Below, piece by piece: positions 7,661-16,197 of a DNA stretch of 64,000 bases (position 1 is the stretch's first letter; each line of letters opens with the position of its first letter). The position numbers and the translations under genes were made by a program. Below the pieces are notes generated by a model. That model saw nothing but the letters and a program-made list of their open reading frames with translations. It was not told the DNA's origin and ran no database searches. Origin of the DNA: Candidatus Chlorohelix allophototropha (GTDB lineage Bacteria > Chloroflexota > Chloroflexia > Chloroheliales > Chloroheliaceae); contig NZ_CP128400.1 in the NCBI RefSeq assembly GCF_030389965.1, positions 186,001-250,000 of the forward strand, read 5' to 3'.

Positions 7661-8119
7661 ATGGCAGGATTTGAACAGGTGGAATCTTTGAATCACCCAC
7701 AAATAAATCATTATCAAATACTGGCGAACTGTGAAGAACTGCTGGTCTGTCAATTGGCAGAGAAAGTTTTGATGGAATATCCCACTGGGCAATTGCGTCT
7801 TCTTAGTGGACCACTACAGGGATTGGTAATGCTGCGTATGAGAGAATCGGTAGAAGATCGTCAGTTCAACGCCGGAGAGATTCTAGTTACTGAAGTTAAA
7901 TTGGAATTGGATGGGCAGTTTGGTTATGGAATGGTGCTGGGCAAGAGCGAACGCCGGGCTATGGCAGTGGCGTTGGTGGATGCCGCTCTTCGTAAAGATG
8001 GTCTGTTGGCTGAGTGGCTTAAAACTGAGCTTGAACGAATCAATGAAATTCTTCTCTCCAATAGGGAGCGCCTTTACCAGATTGTAAATACCACTAGAGT
8101 TGAATTTGAAACAATGTAA
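7661..8119 (+). CDS. phnG: C-P lyase subunit PhnG (operon copy)
   Basis: A 152-residue PhnG with MRESVEDRQFNAGEILVTEVKLEL and GYGMVLGKSERRAMAVALVDAAL, matching the conserved core also seen in the copy at 10-435. It is the first C-P lyase gene of a compact phnGHIJKLM run, and phnH follows after 21 bp. No good ribosome-binding site precedes the ATG at 7661. A TTG at 7688, preceded by AGGTGG, is an alternative start that would remove nine residues not needed for the family match. In known systems PhnG forms a hexamer of heterodimers with PhnH, PhnI and PhnJ. Confidence 0.88.
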   Translation: MAGFEQVESLNHPQINHYQILANCEELLVCQLAEKVLMEYPTGQLRLLSGPLQGLVMLRMRESVEDRQFNAGEILVTEVKLELDGQFGYGMVLGKSERRAMAVALVDAALRKDGLLAEWLKTELERINEILLSNRERLYQIVNTTRVEFETM

Positions 8120-8140
8120 TTCTAAAGGAACACCGCTAAG

Positions 8141-8818
8141 ATGCAAACAACACGGCTACAAAAGCCGGAAGATAAAATCTATTTTAATGCCGCGACCTTC
8201 CGCCTTCTGCTAGATTGTATGTCCCGACCGGGAAAAATAATTCAACTGAATAGTCCGGATTTTTTAGATCAAGCTCCCGACCATCCCGATTTCGTGGGCG
8301 TTCCTTTGAATTCTTTTGCGCTAGGGGCGTTTTTGAGCTTACTAGATGGAGAAGTGGGCTTTGCGGTAGGCGTGAGTGAAAACTGGGTTGCGTCGGATGC
8401 TGAAATAGCTCGGTGGCTAACCCTTCGCTGCGGTTCAAAGCTAACAGTACCTAGTGAGGCGGCGCTGGCATTTTTCTGTGAAGGTACAAGCGTCAATTCG
8501 ATTAGAGACTTACATCAGGGCACTTTGCTTGAACCTGAATTGAGCGCAACAGTTTTTTATTGCGTTGAAAAGCTGGCAGAAATAACTGACCAAGAGGATT
8601 CCGCGAAGCAAGGGCTGGAATTGGAGTTAAAAGGACCGGGGATTTTAAATTTCCGCAGGCTTTCGGTAGACGGAATAACAAGGGATGGAATTGCTGAAAT
8701 AACGGCTGCCAGACATTACCCACTGGGTGTGGATGTGTTTCTGGTAGATCGGTCGGGACTTTGCGTTGGGCTTCCCCGCACTACAAAAATAGAAGTAATC
8801 TCTTTGCAGTCGCGCTAA
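8141..8818 (+). CDS. phnH: C-P lyase subunit PhnH
   Basis: A 225-residue PhnH, slightly longer than the roughly 194-residue E. coli protein. Family features: FRLLLDCMSRPGKIIQL near the N terminus, LALFFCEG-like text (AALAFFCEGTSV), LGTLLEPELSATVFY-like text and the C-terminal PLGVDVFLVDRSGLCVGLPRTTKIE. PhnH is a PLP-transferase-fold subunit of the C-P lyase core without known catalysis of its own. AAAGGA precedes the ATG, and the gap to phnI is only 12 bp, so the genes are in one operon. Confident because of both sequence and order. Confidence 0.92.
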   Translation: MQTTRLQKPEDKIYFNAATFRLLLDCMSRPGKIIQLNSPDFLDQAPDHPDFVGVPLNSFALGAFLSLLDGEVGFAVGVSENWVASDAEIARWLTLRCGSKLTVPSEAALAFFCEGTSVNSIRDLHQGTLLEPELSATVFYCVEKLAEITDQEDSAKQGLELELKGPGILNFRRLSVDGITRDGIAEITAARHYPLGVDVFLVDRSGLCVGLPRTTKIEVISLQSR

Positions 8819-8830
8819 ATAAGGAGAAAG

Positions 8831-10039
8831 ATGGGCTACGTAGCAACAAAGGGTGGCACCGAGGCGGTATTAAAAGCCGAGCAATTGGTGGAATACTTTC
8901 GTCTTCGGGGAGAAACCGAACCGATTAAAATTGAGCAAATCAAAAGCCAGTTCAGGCTGGCGGTAGATCGGGCAATGAGCGAAGGCTCGCTTTACGCCCC
9001 CGAACTGGCAGCGTTGGCATTAAAACAAAGTGAAGGTGATGCAGTAGAGGCAAGCTTTCTACTGCGGGCTTACCGTTCCACCTTACCACGGCTGTCTTAT
9101 AGCCTTCCTGCCAACGGAACCCGTATGAGGCTAATACGCCGGATTTCCTCTACTTTCAAGGATATTCCGGGCGGACAATTGCTTGGACCTACCCGTGATT
9201 ATCAACCGCGCTTACTCAACACTTTGCTGACCAGCGAATCAAGTGAGACTATGCGCCGTTTCCTAGCTAATTTTGAAAAACAGGTAGAGAGTAACGAAAC
9301 AGACGGGCAGAGCAGTACTTTCCCGAAAGTTATCGATAGTATGCGTGAGCAGGATTTACTGGCAGAAGCTGCCTCTATCGGCGATGATGACATAGACGAA
9401 CCGTTTGATGTGACCCGCAAAGCTACCAGTTTCCCTGCTCCCCGTAGCGCCCGGCTTCAAATTATGGCGCGTGGGGATGCAGGAAGCTTACTTGCCCTAG
9501 CTTACAGCAGTATTCGCGGTTATGGTGATGTGCATCCAACTTTGGGTGAAATGAGAGTGGGTTATCTGCCTATTGAAGTGGCACATCCACTGACCGGAGA
9601 ATCGGTGGAAATCGGGGAAATAATGATTACCGAATGTGAGATGGTTTCTAGAGTAAAAGCTACCGGAAACGAAGAGATAGAGCTTTCCCCAAAATTCGGG
9701 TTAGGTTACGGCTTCAGCTTTGGTCATGGTGAGGACAAAGCCGTTAGCATGTCTATTCTTGACCGAGCTATAAGCGCCGCCAAATCAGGTAAAGTACACG
9801 GGCAAAGTGGGCCCGCTGCTGATGAGGAATTTGTATTACAGCACATAGACGCTATTGAGGCTAGCGGTTTTACCGCTCACTATAAATTGCCCCATTACGT
9901 CACTTTCCAAGCAGACATCAGTGTGCTAGAACGCGCCAAAGATCATGCTACTGCCAAGAACGCCGCGCAAGCTGAAAAGCAGCTGCGTTTACAGCAGAAG
10001 CTTGCGAAAGACGCACAAGATAATACTTTACTGGATTAG
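8831..10039 (+). CDS. phnI: C-P lyase subunit PhnI
   Basis: A 402-residue PhnI (E. coli 354). It starts MGYVATKGGTEAV and continues with VDRAMSEGSLYAPELAALALKQSEGD and SFLLRAYRSTLPRL, all typical of the family. PhnI acts as a nucleosidase on the purine nucleoside triphosphate and, with PhnG, H and L, forms the ribose-phosphonate triphosphate product. A strong AAGGAG lies before the ATG. The extra length is an acidic central segment (about residues 150-190) and a Lys/Gln/Ala-rich C-terminal helix. phnJ starts 11 bp downstream. Confidence 0.93.
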   Translation: MGYVATKGGTEAVLKAEQLVEYFRLRGETEPIKIEQIKSQFRLAVDRAMSEGSLYAPELAALALKQSEGDAVEASFLLRAYRSTLPRLSYSLPANGTRMRLIRRISSTFKDIPGGQLLGPTRDYQPRLLNTLLTSESSETMRRFLANFEKQVESNETDGQSSTFPKVIDSMREQDLLAEAASIGDDDIDEPFDVTRKATSFPAPRSARLQIMARGDAGSLLALAYSSIRGYGDVHPTLGEMRVGYLPIEVAHPLTGESVEIGEIMITECEMVSRVKATGNEEIELSPKFGLGYGFSFGHGEDKAVSMSILDRAISAAKSGKVHGQSGPAADEEFVLQHIDAIEASGFTAHYKLPHYVTFQADISVLERAKDHATAKNAAQAEKQLRLQQKLAKDAQDNTLLD

Positions 10040-10050
10040 GGAGACATAGA

Positions 10051-11043
10051 ATGGTACAACCAGAACCTCTAGAACCTGATGAAGATTCTGGGTTAGATGC
10101 GCTTCTCGAACAGCTAATAGGTTCTGAGAATGTAGAACCTGACCCTGAACAGGCTCAAATCCGCGAAACGCTTTATAATTTCGGTTTTATAGATGAAGAT
10201 TCCAAGCGCGAGGTACGGCGTAAGACCCTAAAGGCAGTGGCTATTCCCGGTCACCTCGTCCCTTTTGCCAGTCGCGACTTGCCAGTGGCGAAGGGTTGGG
10301 GAACAGGCGGTCTCCAGCTTACTTTTTCTATTATTAAGCCGGATGACCTTTTGAAAGTCATTGACCAAGGTGATGATGACAGCGTGAATGCAGTAAACTT
10401 GCGTCGCCTAATACAACGTACTACGGGAGTACCTATCACAACTGATACCACTCTCGCCAGTATTGTGCAAACCCGACACCGTGTGCCGGAAGAACCAATG
10501 CGCGAAGACCAGATACTGGTTTTGCAAGTTCCGATGGCAGACCCTTTGCGCTGGGTGCAGCCATACATCGAGCGTTCCACCGAGATGCATGCCGAGATGG
10601 ATTATGCCCCTATCTGGGTGTATATGTACGAAAGTGTGGTTCAATCCGGCGATATGGATATATCATCGCAATATCCGGTTATGGTGGAAGGTCGTTATCT
10701 GATGGATACCACGCCTTGCCCACGCTATGACGTACCCCGCTTGCACATGTCGGAAACTCTTTACCTTTACGGGGCAGGTCGTGAGAAAAGAATTTACGCC
10801 ATACCGCCCTATTCCAGAGTAGAACCGCTGGAATTTGAGGACTTTCCCTTCCGCACCGAACACAAACCGGAGCAATTCTGCGAAAAGTGTGGCAGCACTA
10901 ACACTTATCTCACTCGCCACTATATAGAAGAGAAACAGGGCGGAGAGGGTCGCTGGGCTTTCTTTTGTTCGGATACCAGCTACTGCCAAAAACATATATT
11001 AATGAAAACAGGCGAAAAAGCAGAAAAGGTGTCCGGTGAGTGA
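10051..11043 (+). CDS. phnJ: C-P lyase catalytic subunit PhnJ (radical SAM)
   Basis: A 330-residue PhnJ (E. coli 281), the enzyme that breaks the C-P bond by radical SAM chemistry. The Fe-S ligands are in the C-terminal block: CEKC, a 25-residue spacer, then C-SDTSY-C, that is CX2CX25CX5C. E. coli has a 21-residue spacer. The segment AIPGHLVPFASRDLPVAKGWGTGG carries the conserved Gly/Phe region linked to the glycyl/thiyl radical relay. The first 45 or so residues are an acidic extension not needed for the fold. The stop overlaps the phnK start by 8 bp, implying translational coupling. This is the most diagnostic gene of the pathway here. Confidence 0.95.
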   Translation: MVQPEPLEPDEDSGLDALLEQLIGSENVEPDPEQAQIRETLYNFGFIDEDSKREVRRKTLKAVAIPGHLVPFASRDLPVAKGWGTGGLQLTFSIIKPDDLLKVIDQGDDDSVNAVNLRRLIQRTTGVPITTDTTLASIVQTRHRVPEEPMREDQILVLQVPMADPLRWVQPYIERSTEMHAEMDYAPIWVYMYESVVQSGDMDISSQYPVMVEGRYLMDTTPCPRYDVPRLHMSETLYLYGAGREKRIYAIPPYSRVEPLEFEDFPFRTEHKPEQFCEKCGSTNTYLTRHYIEEKQGGEGRWAFFCSDTSYCQKHILMKTGEKAEKVSGE

Positions 11044-11905
11044 TAATAAAATAGTTCAAAACAACAAATGGGTTCTTCGAGCAGACAATCTAACCCGACG
11101 CTACGGGTCGGGCTGTGCTTATTGCTCTACTATTACAGGTCCTGATAATGATACCAACCAATGCCAGATTTGTAACACGGTAATAGCCTGCTCTCGCATA
11201 AGCTTTGAGCTTGGCGAAGGCGAAACGTTGGGTATCGTAGGAGAGAGCGGTAGCGGTAAATCTACCGTGATGCAGCTTGTGAACCTTAGCGTTCCCGCAG
11301 ATGAAGGTGACCTTTGGTATCGCCAATCCAGCGAATACGACAAAGAGCCATTAAACCTACTAGCTTTGGACAAGTTTAAGCGCCGCACCTTCCGCAACCA
11401 ACAACTTGGCATTGTTCACCAACGCCCGGAATTGGGGCTAAACATGAACTTTACGGTGGGCGGCAATGTGGCGGAAAAATTGTTAATGGCAGGCTGGCGT
11501 AATGTAGGAGATATCCGGCAAAGAGCAAGCCAGTTGATGGAGTTAACCGAGTTACCCTCCTCCCGGTTGGATGATGACCCGCATACTTTCAGTGGCGGTA
11601 TGTTACAAAGGGTGCAAATTTCAAAGGCTTTATCCAGCAACCCTTCTGTATTATTGCTGGACGAGGTAACTACCGGACTGGACTTGTCGGTACAGGCGCG
11701 GGTGCTGGACTTAATTAAACGCCTCCAGTGGGAACTGAAAATAGCTATGTTGGTGGTTTCGCACGACTTGGGGGTTATCAAGCAACTAGCAAGCCGGACT
11801 CTGGTGCTGAAAAACGGACAGATTGTAGAACATGGCTTGACCGACCAGATTTTGGAAGACCCGCAGCACCCCTACACCCAGTTACTGGTGTCTTCGACTC
11901 TGTAA
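11036..11905 (+). CDS. phnK: C-P lyase ABC-type ATPase PhnK, with Cys-rich insert
   Basis: A 289-residue ABC ATPase. Walker A GESGSGKST, the PhnK-type Q-loop phrase IVHQRPELGL, signature FSGGMLQRVQ and Walker B VLLLDEVTTGLD are present. The C terminus PQHPYTQLLVSSTL matches PhnK. Between the first strand and Walker A lies a loop with CAYC and CQIC, two CX2C pairs that look like a small zinc ribbon. E. coli PhnK lacks this, but I recall similar inserts in other PhnK proteins. PhnK docks on the PhnGHIJ core and couples ATP hydrolysis to turnover rather than moving a substrate. The GTG start overlaps phnJ. Confidence 0.93.
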   Translation: MSDNKIVQNNKWVLRADNLTRRYGSGCAYCSTITGPDNDTNQCQICNTVIACSRISFELGEGETLGIVGESGSGKSTVMQLVNLSVPADEGDLWYRQSSEYDKEPLNLLALDKFKRRTFRNQQLGIVHQRPELGLNMNFTVGGNVAEKLLMAGWRNVGDIRQRASQLMELTELPSSRLDDDPHTFSGGMLQRVQISKALSSNPSVLLLDEVTTGLDLSVQARVLDLIKRLQWELKIAMLVVSHDLGVIKQLASRTLVLKNGQIVEHGLTDQILEDPQHPYTQLLVSSTL

Positions 11906-11947
11906 AAATGAGCGTAAAAAGAGAGCGATTCAGCTTTGGAAAGTAAA

Positions 11948-12655
11948 ATGCAGAAAACTGACACAGCCCTGCCGATTCTGGAAGTGCAGGGGCTAAATAA
12001 ATATTTCCAACTTCATTTACTGGATGGGCGCATAATTCGCCCGGTTCTTGACGTTTCTTTTACCGCTAGGAGCGGCAGTATTCTCCTGATTAGCGGCAGG
12101 AGCGGCGCAGGTAAGACCACCATTTTGAAATGTATTTACCGCACCTACTTGGCTAATGGCGGGGAGATTTGGTACAACTCCCTGAATCAAGGACGAGTGG
12201 ACATTGCCTCGATAGATGAAGCTGAGGTGCTTCGCTTGCGGGAAATCGAGCTTGGGTATTGCTCGCAGTTTCTGAAGGTTTTGCCGCGTGTATCGGCGCT
12301 GGATGTGGTAGCCGAGCCTTTGGTACGGCGCGGAATGGCATTTGGAGAAGCCCGCAATGTGGCAGGCGGTTGGTTAGCTCGGCTGGGTTTGGAGGAAAGC
12401 CGCTGGCAAGCCTTTCCCATTACTTTTAGCGGAGGAGAACAGCAACGCTTAAACCTTGCCAGAGCCTTCATTGCCTCCCCTAGATTATTGCTGCTAGACG
12501 AGCCAACTGCCAGTTTGGATATTCATTCCAAGTCTATTGTACTGGAAATGATTAATGAGACCAAAGCATCAGGAGTTGCCATTGTGGTGGTTTCCCACGA
12601 CACCTCCGCGCTAGCTTCGCTGGCAGATGAAACTTACTGGTTATCAAACAATTGA
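11948..12655 (+). CDS. phnL: C-P lyase ABC-type protein PhnL
   Basis: About 235 residues, an ABC ATPase with Walker A GRSGAGKTT, signature FSGGEQQRLNLARAF and Walker B LLLLDEPTASLD. The start KLNKYFQLHLLDGRIIRPVLDVSF-like text and LRLREIELGYCSQFLKVLPRVSALDVVAEPL is characteristic of PhnL. It works with PhnGHI in forming the phosphonate-ribose intermediate. I prefer the ATG at 11948, with GGAAAG upstream, to the TTG four codons earlier. The gap after phnK is about 40 bp, and the stop is about 35 bp before phnM. Confidence 0.92.
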   Translation: MQKTDTALPILEVQGLNKYFQLHLLDGRIIRPVLDVSFTARSGSILLISGRSGAGKTTILKCIYRTYLANGGEIWYNSLNQGRVDIASIDEAEVLRLREIELGYCSQFLKVLPRVSALDVVAEPLVRRGMAFGEARNVAGGWLARLGLEESRWQAFPITFSGGEQQRLNLARAFIASPRLLLLDEPTASLDIHSKSIVLEMINETKASGVAIVVVSHDTSALASLADETYWLSNN

Positions 12656-12690
12656 TACCACTTATCTTGGAATTGGAAGGTCGTTCATTA

Positions 12691-13839
12691 ATGAAGAGAA
12701 CGCTTATTAAAAATGCCAACTTGATTTTACCGGATCGCCTGATAGAAGGGGGCTGGTTACTAATAGAAGGAGCTAAAATTGCGGGGTGGGGGGATAGTAG
12801 TAACTGTCCTTCCCGTGAGCTTTTTCAGGTCAATGCCAGTGGGGATTTTCTCATGCCGGGCATGATTGATCTGCATTGCGACTCTATTGAGAAACTAGTT
12901 GAACCTCGCCCTGATGTCCATTTTGAACCGCATTTGGCTTTGATAGAAAATGACCGTCGGATGGCTGGTTGCGGTATTACCACTGAATTTCACGCCATTT
13001 CGCTGGATGACAATGAATTTGGGGTGCGCTCGGTTAATTTTATTCGCGATTTTATTCATGCAATAAAAAGTGAATCTAACACCTTGGTGCGACACGAAAT
13101 TCATGCTCGGTTGGAAGTAACCAGTAAGAACGGTTATGAAATAATCTCTCAGCTAATTAAAGGAAATGAAGTAAGTCTGGTTTCTTTGATGGATCATACG
13201 CCCGGACAAGGACAATACACCAGCGAGGAATCGTACCGGTCTTATATCAGGCGCACTATCCATATTAGTGAGCAGGAAATTGACGCGGTGCTGGAATTAA
13301 AAAAAGGGCAGGAAGCTGAAGTACCAAACCGCATCGAGAATGTAACCCGTTTGGCGCGAAAGGCTGGTATCGCTATTGCCAGTCATGACGACGACTCTCC
13401 GGAGAAAGTTGCGCAATTGAGCGCCTTGGGTGTCACTATCAGCGAATTTCCCACCAGAATGGAAGCGGCAAGGAAAGCGCATGAACTGGGTTTGGCCGTG
13501 TGCCTTGGTGCGCCTAATGTAGTGCGCGGGAAGTCCAGCGGGGGCAACTTACGAGCCATTGAGGCTATAGAGGCAGGCGTATGTGATGTGCTTTGTGCGG
13601 ATTATTACCCTTCGGCAATGCTCACTGCTGTATTTAAACTAGCCAGTCAGCACATAATGAATTTGCCCGAGGCTGTCCGTCTGGTGACAATAAATCCTGC
13701 CAGCGCTGTGGGATTCGGCGCAGCATTGGGTACTTTGGAAGAAGGCAAATTGGCTGATCTTATTTTGGTAAGGGTTGATCGACATCCCAGAGTACGGCGT
13801 CTATTTGTATCCGGTAAGGAACGTCTTGTACATGAGTAA
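12691..13839 (+). CDS. phnM: Ribophosphonate triphosphate diphosphatase PhnM
   Basis: A 382-residue amidohydrolase-superfamily enzyme that releases pyrophosphate from alpha-D-ribose-1-phosphonate-5-triphosphate. Metal-site text is visible: MPGMIDLHCDSIEK, LMDHTPGQGQY, IASHDDDSPEKV, EFPTRMEAA and DVLCADYYPSAML. The start MKRTLIKNANLILPDRLIEGG aligns with the usual PhnM N terminus, and GGAAGG lies 10 bases upstream. The longer frame from TTG 12652 overlaps phnL and is less likely. It closes the operon. No phnN or phnP follows, so the cyclic-phosphate product of PhnJ must be handled by something outside the classical set. Confidence 0.95.
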   Translation: MKRTLIKNANLILPDRLIEGGWLLIEGAKIAGWGDSSNCPSRELFQVNASGDFLMPGMIDLHCDSIEKLVEPRPDVHFEPHLALIENDRRMAGCGITTEFHAISLDDNEFGVRSVNFIRDFIHAIKSESNTLVRHEIHARLEVTSKNGYEIISQLIKGNEVSLVSLMDHTPGQGQYTSEESYRSYIRRTIHISEQEIDAVLELKKGQEAEVPNRIENVTRLARKAGIAIASHDDDSPEKVAQLSALGVTISEFPTRMEAARKAHELGLAVCLGAPNVVRGKSSGGNLRAIEAIEAGVCDVLCADYYPSAMLTAVFKLASQHIMNLPEAVRLVTINPASAVGFGAALGTLEEGKLADLILVRVDRHPRVRRLFVSGKERLVHE

Positions 13840-13912
13840 GTCTAGAAATGGTTTAACCTGCTCGGTGTCATTACCTTCCAGAAACCAGTGTTTTAACCAT
13901 CTCACAGAATAA

Positions 13913-13951
13913 TTAACAACCCTTTAAAACCCTCTTAATCCCTCTTTAAAG
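13913..13951 (+). promoter_or_regulatory. Putative Pho box (four 11-bp-phased hexamers)
   Basis: TTAACA (13913), TTAAAA (13924), TTAATC (13935) and TTAAAG (13946) are each separated by 5 bp, the clearest 11-bp-phased array in the window. It sits between the end of phnM and the metallophosphoesterase gene, about 85 bp upstream of the latter. It matches the form of PhoP-type Pho boxes. Direct phosphate control is inferred. Confidence 0.6.
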
Positions 13952-14035
13952 TGTTAATAGTAGCTTATTAGAGTAGCAAGTATATCAGCTAGGAATATTT
14001 GCCTAGAAAGAATTATTGGAGAAAGGGTGACAACA

Positions 14036-14962
14036 ATGCGTTTTGTTGTGCTGGGTGATTTGCACTATTCAGTTTACAAAACCAATTCACTATGCCAAAT
14101 TCGCGAAGAATTTTATGAGAATTTATTTTCCAGCGTGTTGGAACAAAAACCCGATGCTGTTTTTGCTATCGGCGATACTGTAGATAATGGTTTCCCAGAG
14201 GAGTTTGAAGGTTTACATGCCTGCGCCCGACGAGTAGGGCTGAATTTCTATACCGTGAACGGTAACCATGACCTCCTTGAACTTCCAAGGGAGGAAGTAG
14301 CGCGCTGGACAGGTAACCGCCAGCCCTACTTTACCCTTTCATTTGACCCAGTTACAGGCATTGCCAACCCCGACACTAACCGATTTTCAAATCTTGTTGT
14401 TCTGGATACGGTCAAGGAAAAATCTCCAAAAGATCACGGGGGATTTGTCTGGTCTGAACAGATCGCATGGCTGAAACAGCAAATTGAAGCAAGTGAGAAT
14501 AATCCAATTTTTGTTTTCGGTCATCACCCACTTAAAAGCGAAACTCTGTATTCCAGTTTCAGAATGCTGAAAGTAGATAACAGCCACGAGATAAAACAGG
14601 TATTTTTGAGAAAACAGACCGGGCACGGTTTTTATTTTTGTGGGCATAACCACGCCAATAGCATTAATAGGCGGGGAAATTGGTCTTTTATTCAAACTGC
14701 CGCTCCACTGCGCACCAATGACTTCCGAATCATTGATTACACTCCTAACCAAGTAAGTCTCACTACTGTAGTAGTAAAAAACAGGAATCAGCAAAACTTG
14801 GCAAAGCAATTAACCAAAGCTTTGGGTGATTTTCTCATGCTTCCATCCCGAGGATTTGAGGCAGACCGTCATTTAACCATCCCTCTAGCATCTCAGGAAA
14901 AATCGGGGGCAGAATTGCTGTCAAATGATTATTACAAAAGAGTTAGGGGAAGAGTAGCCTAA
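14036..14962 (+). CDS. Calcineurin-like metallophosphoesterase
   Basis: About 308 residues with the full metallophosphoesterase motif set: GDLHYS, GDTVDNG, GNHD, GHHP and GHNH, so the two-metal site looks intact. No signal peptide, so it is probably cytosolic or membrane-peripheral. The substrate is not evident. Two contextual options exist. It could be a PlcP-like phospholipase C acting on phospholipids under phosphate starvation, since a glycosyltransferase follows 20 bp later. Or it could handle phosphoribosyl cyclic phosphate, as no PhnP is present. GGAGAAAGG precedes both the GTG at 14027 and the ATG at 14036; I give the ATG because MRFVVLGDLH is the usual family start. A four-repeat Pho-like box lies upstream. 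Confidence 0.8.
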   Translation: MRFVVLGDLHYSVYKTNSLCQIREEFYENLFSSVLEQKPDAVFAIGDTVDNGFPEEFEGLHACARRVGLNFYTVNGNHDLLELPREEVARWTGNRQPYFTLSFDPVTGIANPDTNRFSNLVVLDTVKEKSPKDHGGFVWSEQIAWLKQQIEASENNPIFVFGHHPLKSETLYSSFRMLKVDNSHEIKQVFLRKQTGHGFYFCGHNHANSINRRGNWSFIQTAAPLRTNDFRIIDYTPNQVSLTTVVVKNRNQQNLAKQLTKALGDFLMLPSRGFEADRHLTIPLASQEKSGAELLSNDYYKRVRGRVA

Positions 14963-14982
14963 AGCCGAAAAGAGGTTCCTGA

Positions 14983-16197
14983 TTGCAGTCCTTCAATAAT
15001 AAAAAGGTTCTGGTTGTTAGTGAGTCTCTTGGTCCGATAAATGGAGTGACTCGGGCAACTGGATATTTGCTAGATTACCTTCTCCGCCAAGGAATCGAAA
15101 CTGCTGCACTTGCTCCTAACTTATATGGGTTGAACCAAGCAGATACTTGGCAGGGGTGTTTGCCTGTAATTCGTCTCAACGGTTATCCGCTGGTATTTAA
15201 CCCAGAATTAGCGGTAGTCAAGCCTTTTCGAATGAGCAAGGTTTTTAATTCAACCTTTACCCCGGATATAATCTATATGGCAAGCCCTGCCAGTACCGGG
15301 CTTCAGGTTTGGTGGCAGTTAAAGAAAAGCGGCATACCTCTGGTAGCAAATTTCCAGACTGACCTAGCTTATTACGCCCGTTTGATGCTGCCGAAGCCAA
15401 TTGGCAAACTGGCTAGCTGGGGTCTTGAACGGCTTATGACACATGCTTTTCGGCATCCTTCGATAAAAACTGTGCTAGCGCCCTCCCACAACAGCGAAAA
15501 ATACCTGATAGAATTGGGAGTTCCTTCTGAAAAAATCCGGCTGGTGGGAAGAGGGGTTGATGCCACTTTCTTCAACAACTCTAAACGAAACTCGCAGTTG
15601 CGGCAGAAACTGGCACCAAACGGAGAGTTGCTGCTCTTGTGTGTATCGCGCTTAAGCCTAGAGAAAGGCTTTGAGTTTCTGGCAGAGGCATACGAGGAAA
15701 TTTCGCGTCGAGCATTGACTGATCAATCGCTTCCACTCACAAAACTGGTTATTACAGGGGGAAATGCCAATCCAAATATAGAGAGAAATATTAAGAGCTA
15801 TTTCGAGTCGAGACATCTGGATGTGAATTTTACCGGTCCCCTTAGCGGCGAACCATTGGCTGAAATATTTGCTTCGGCTGATCTTTTTTTATTTCCCTCT
15901 TTAACTGAAACTTACGGGCAGGTAATTCAGGAAGCAATGGCAAGTGGTTTGCCAGTAATTGCAAGAGGCGAGGGCGGTCCTGTCGACTTAGTTATTCATG
16001 GTAAAACAGGTTTCTTGGCAGATCCTCACAATAAGGCAGAATTTGTTGAATATGCTCTGAATCTGATAAAAGATCATAACCTCAGGCGCAACTTTGGGAA
16101 TAATGCTCGCAACCTGATCGAAGGTAGAAACTGGGATGCGATTAACTCTCAAATTGTACAAATAATGGAAGAAGCCATAGTCCAAAATGAGGAATAA
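14983..16197 (+). CDS. GT4-family glycosyltransferase
   Basis: A 404-residue GT-B fold enzyme of family GT4. The N-terminal domain has the acceptor-side loop SLGPINGVTRATGYLLDYL. The C-terminal domain has the nucleotide-sugar site: VSRLSLEKGFEFL, VITGG and the EX7E motif in ETYGQVIQEAMASGLPVI. It resembles glycosyltransferases that act on diacylglycerol (SqdX or Agt style) or phosphatidylinositol, but the acceptor cannot be told from sequence alone. The start is TTG with AGAGG upstream. It forms a pair with the metallophosphoesterase 20 bp before it. That pairing, plus the Pho-like box, suggests replacement of phospholipids by glycolipids during phosphate shortage. Confidence 0.8.
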   Translation: MQSFNNKKVLVVSESLGPINGVTRATGYLLDYLLRQGIETAALAPNLYGLNQADTWQGCLPVIRLNGYPLVFNPELAVVKPFRMSKVFNSTFTPDIIYMASPASTGLQVWWQLKKSGIPLVANFQTDLAYYARLMLPKPIGKLASWGLERLMTHAFRHPSIKTVLAPSHNSEKYLIELGVPSEKIRLVGRGVDATFFNNSKRNSQLRQKLAPNGELLLLCVSRLSLEKGFEFLAEAYEEISRRALTDQSLPLTKLVITGGNANPNIERNIKSYFESRHLDVNFTGPLSGEPLAEIFASADLFLFPSLTETYGQVIQEAMASGLPVIARGEGGPVDLVIHGKTGFLADPHNKAEFVEYALNLIKDHNLRRNFGNNARNLIEGRNWDAINSQIVQIMEEAIVQNEE

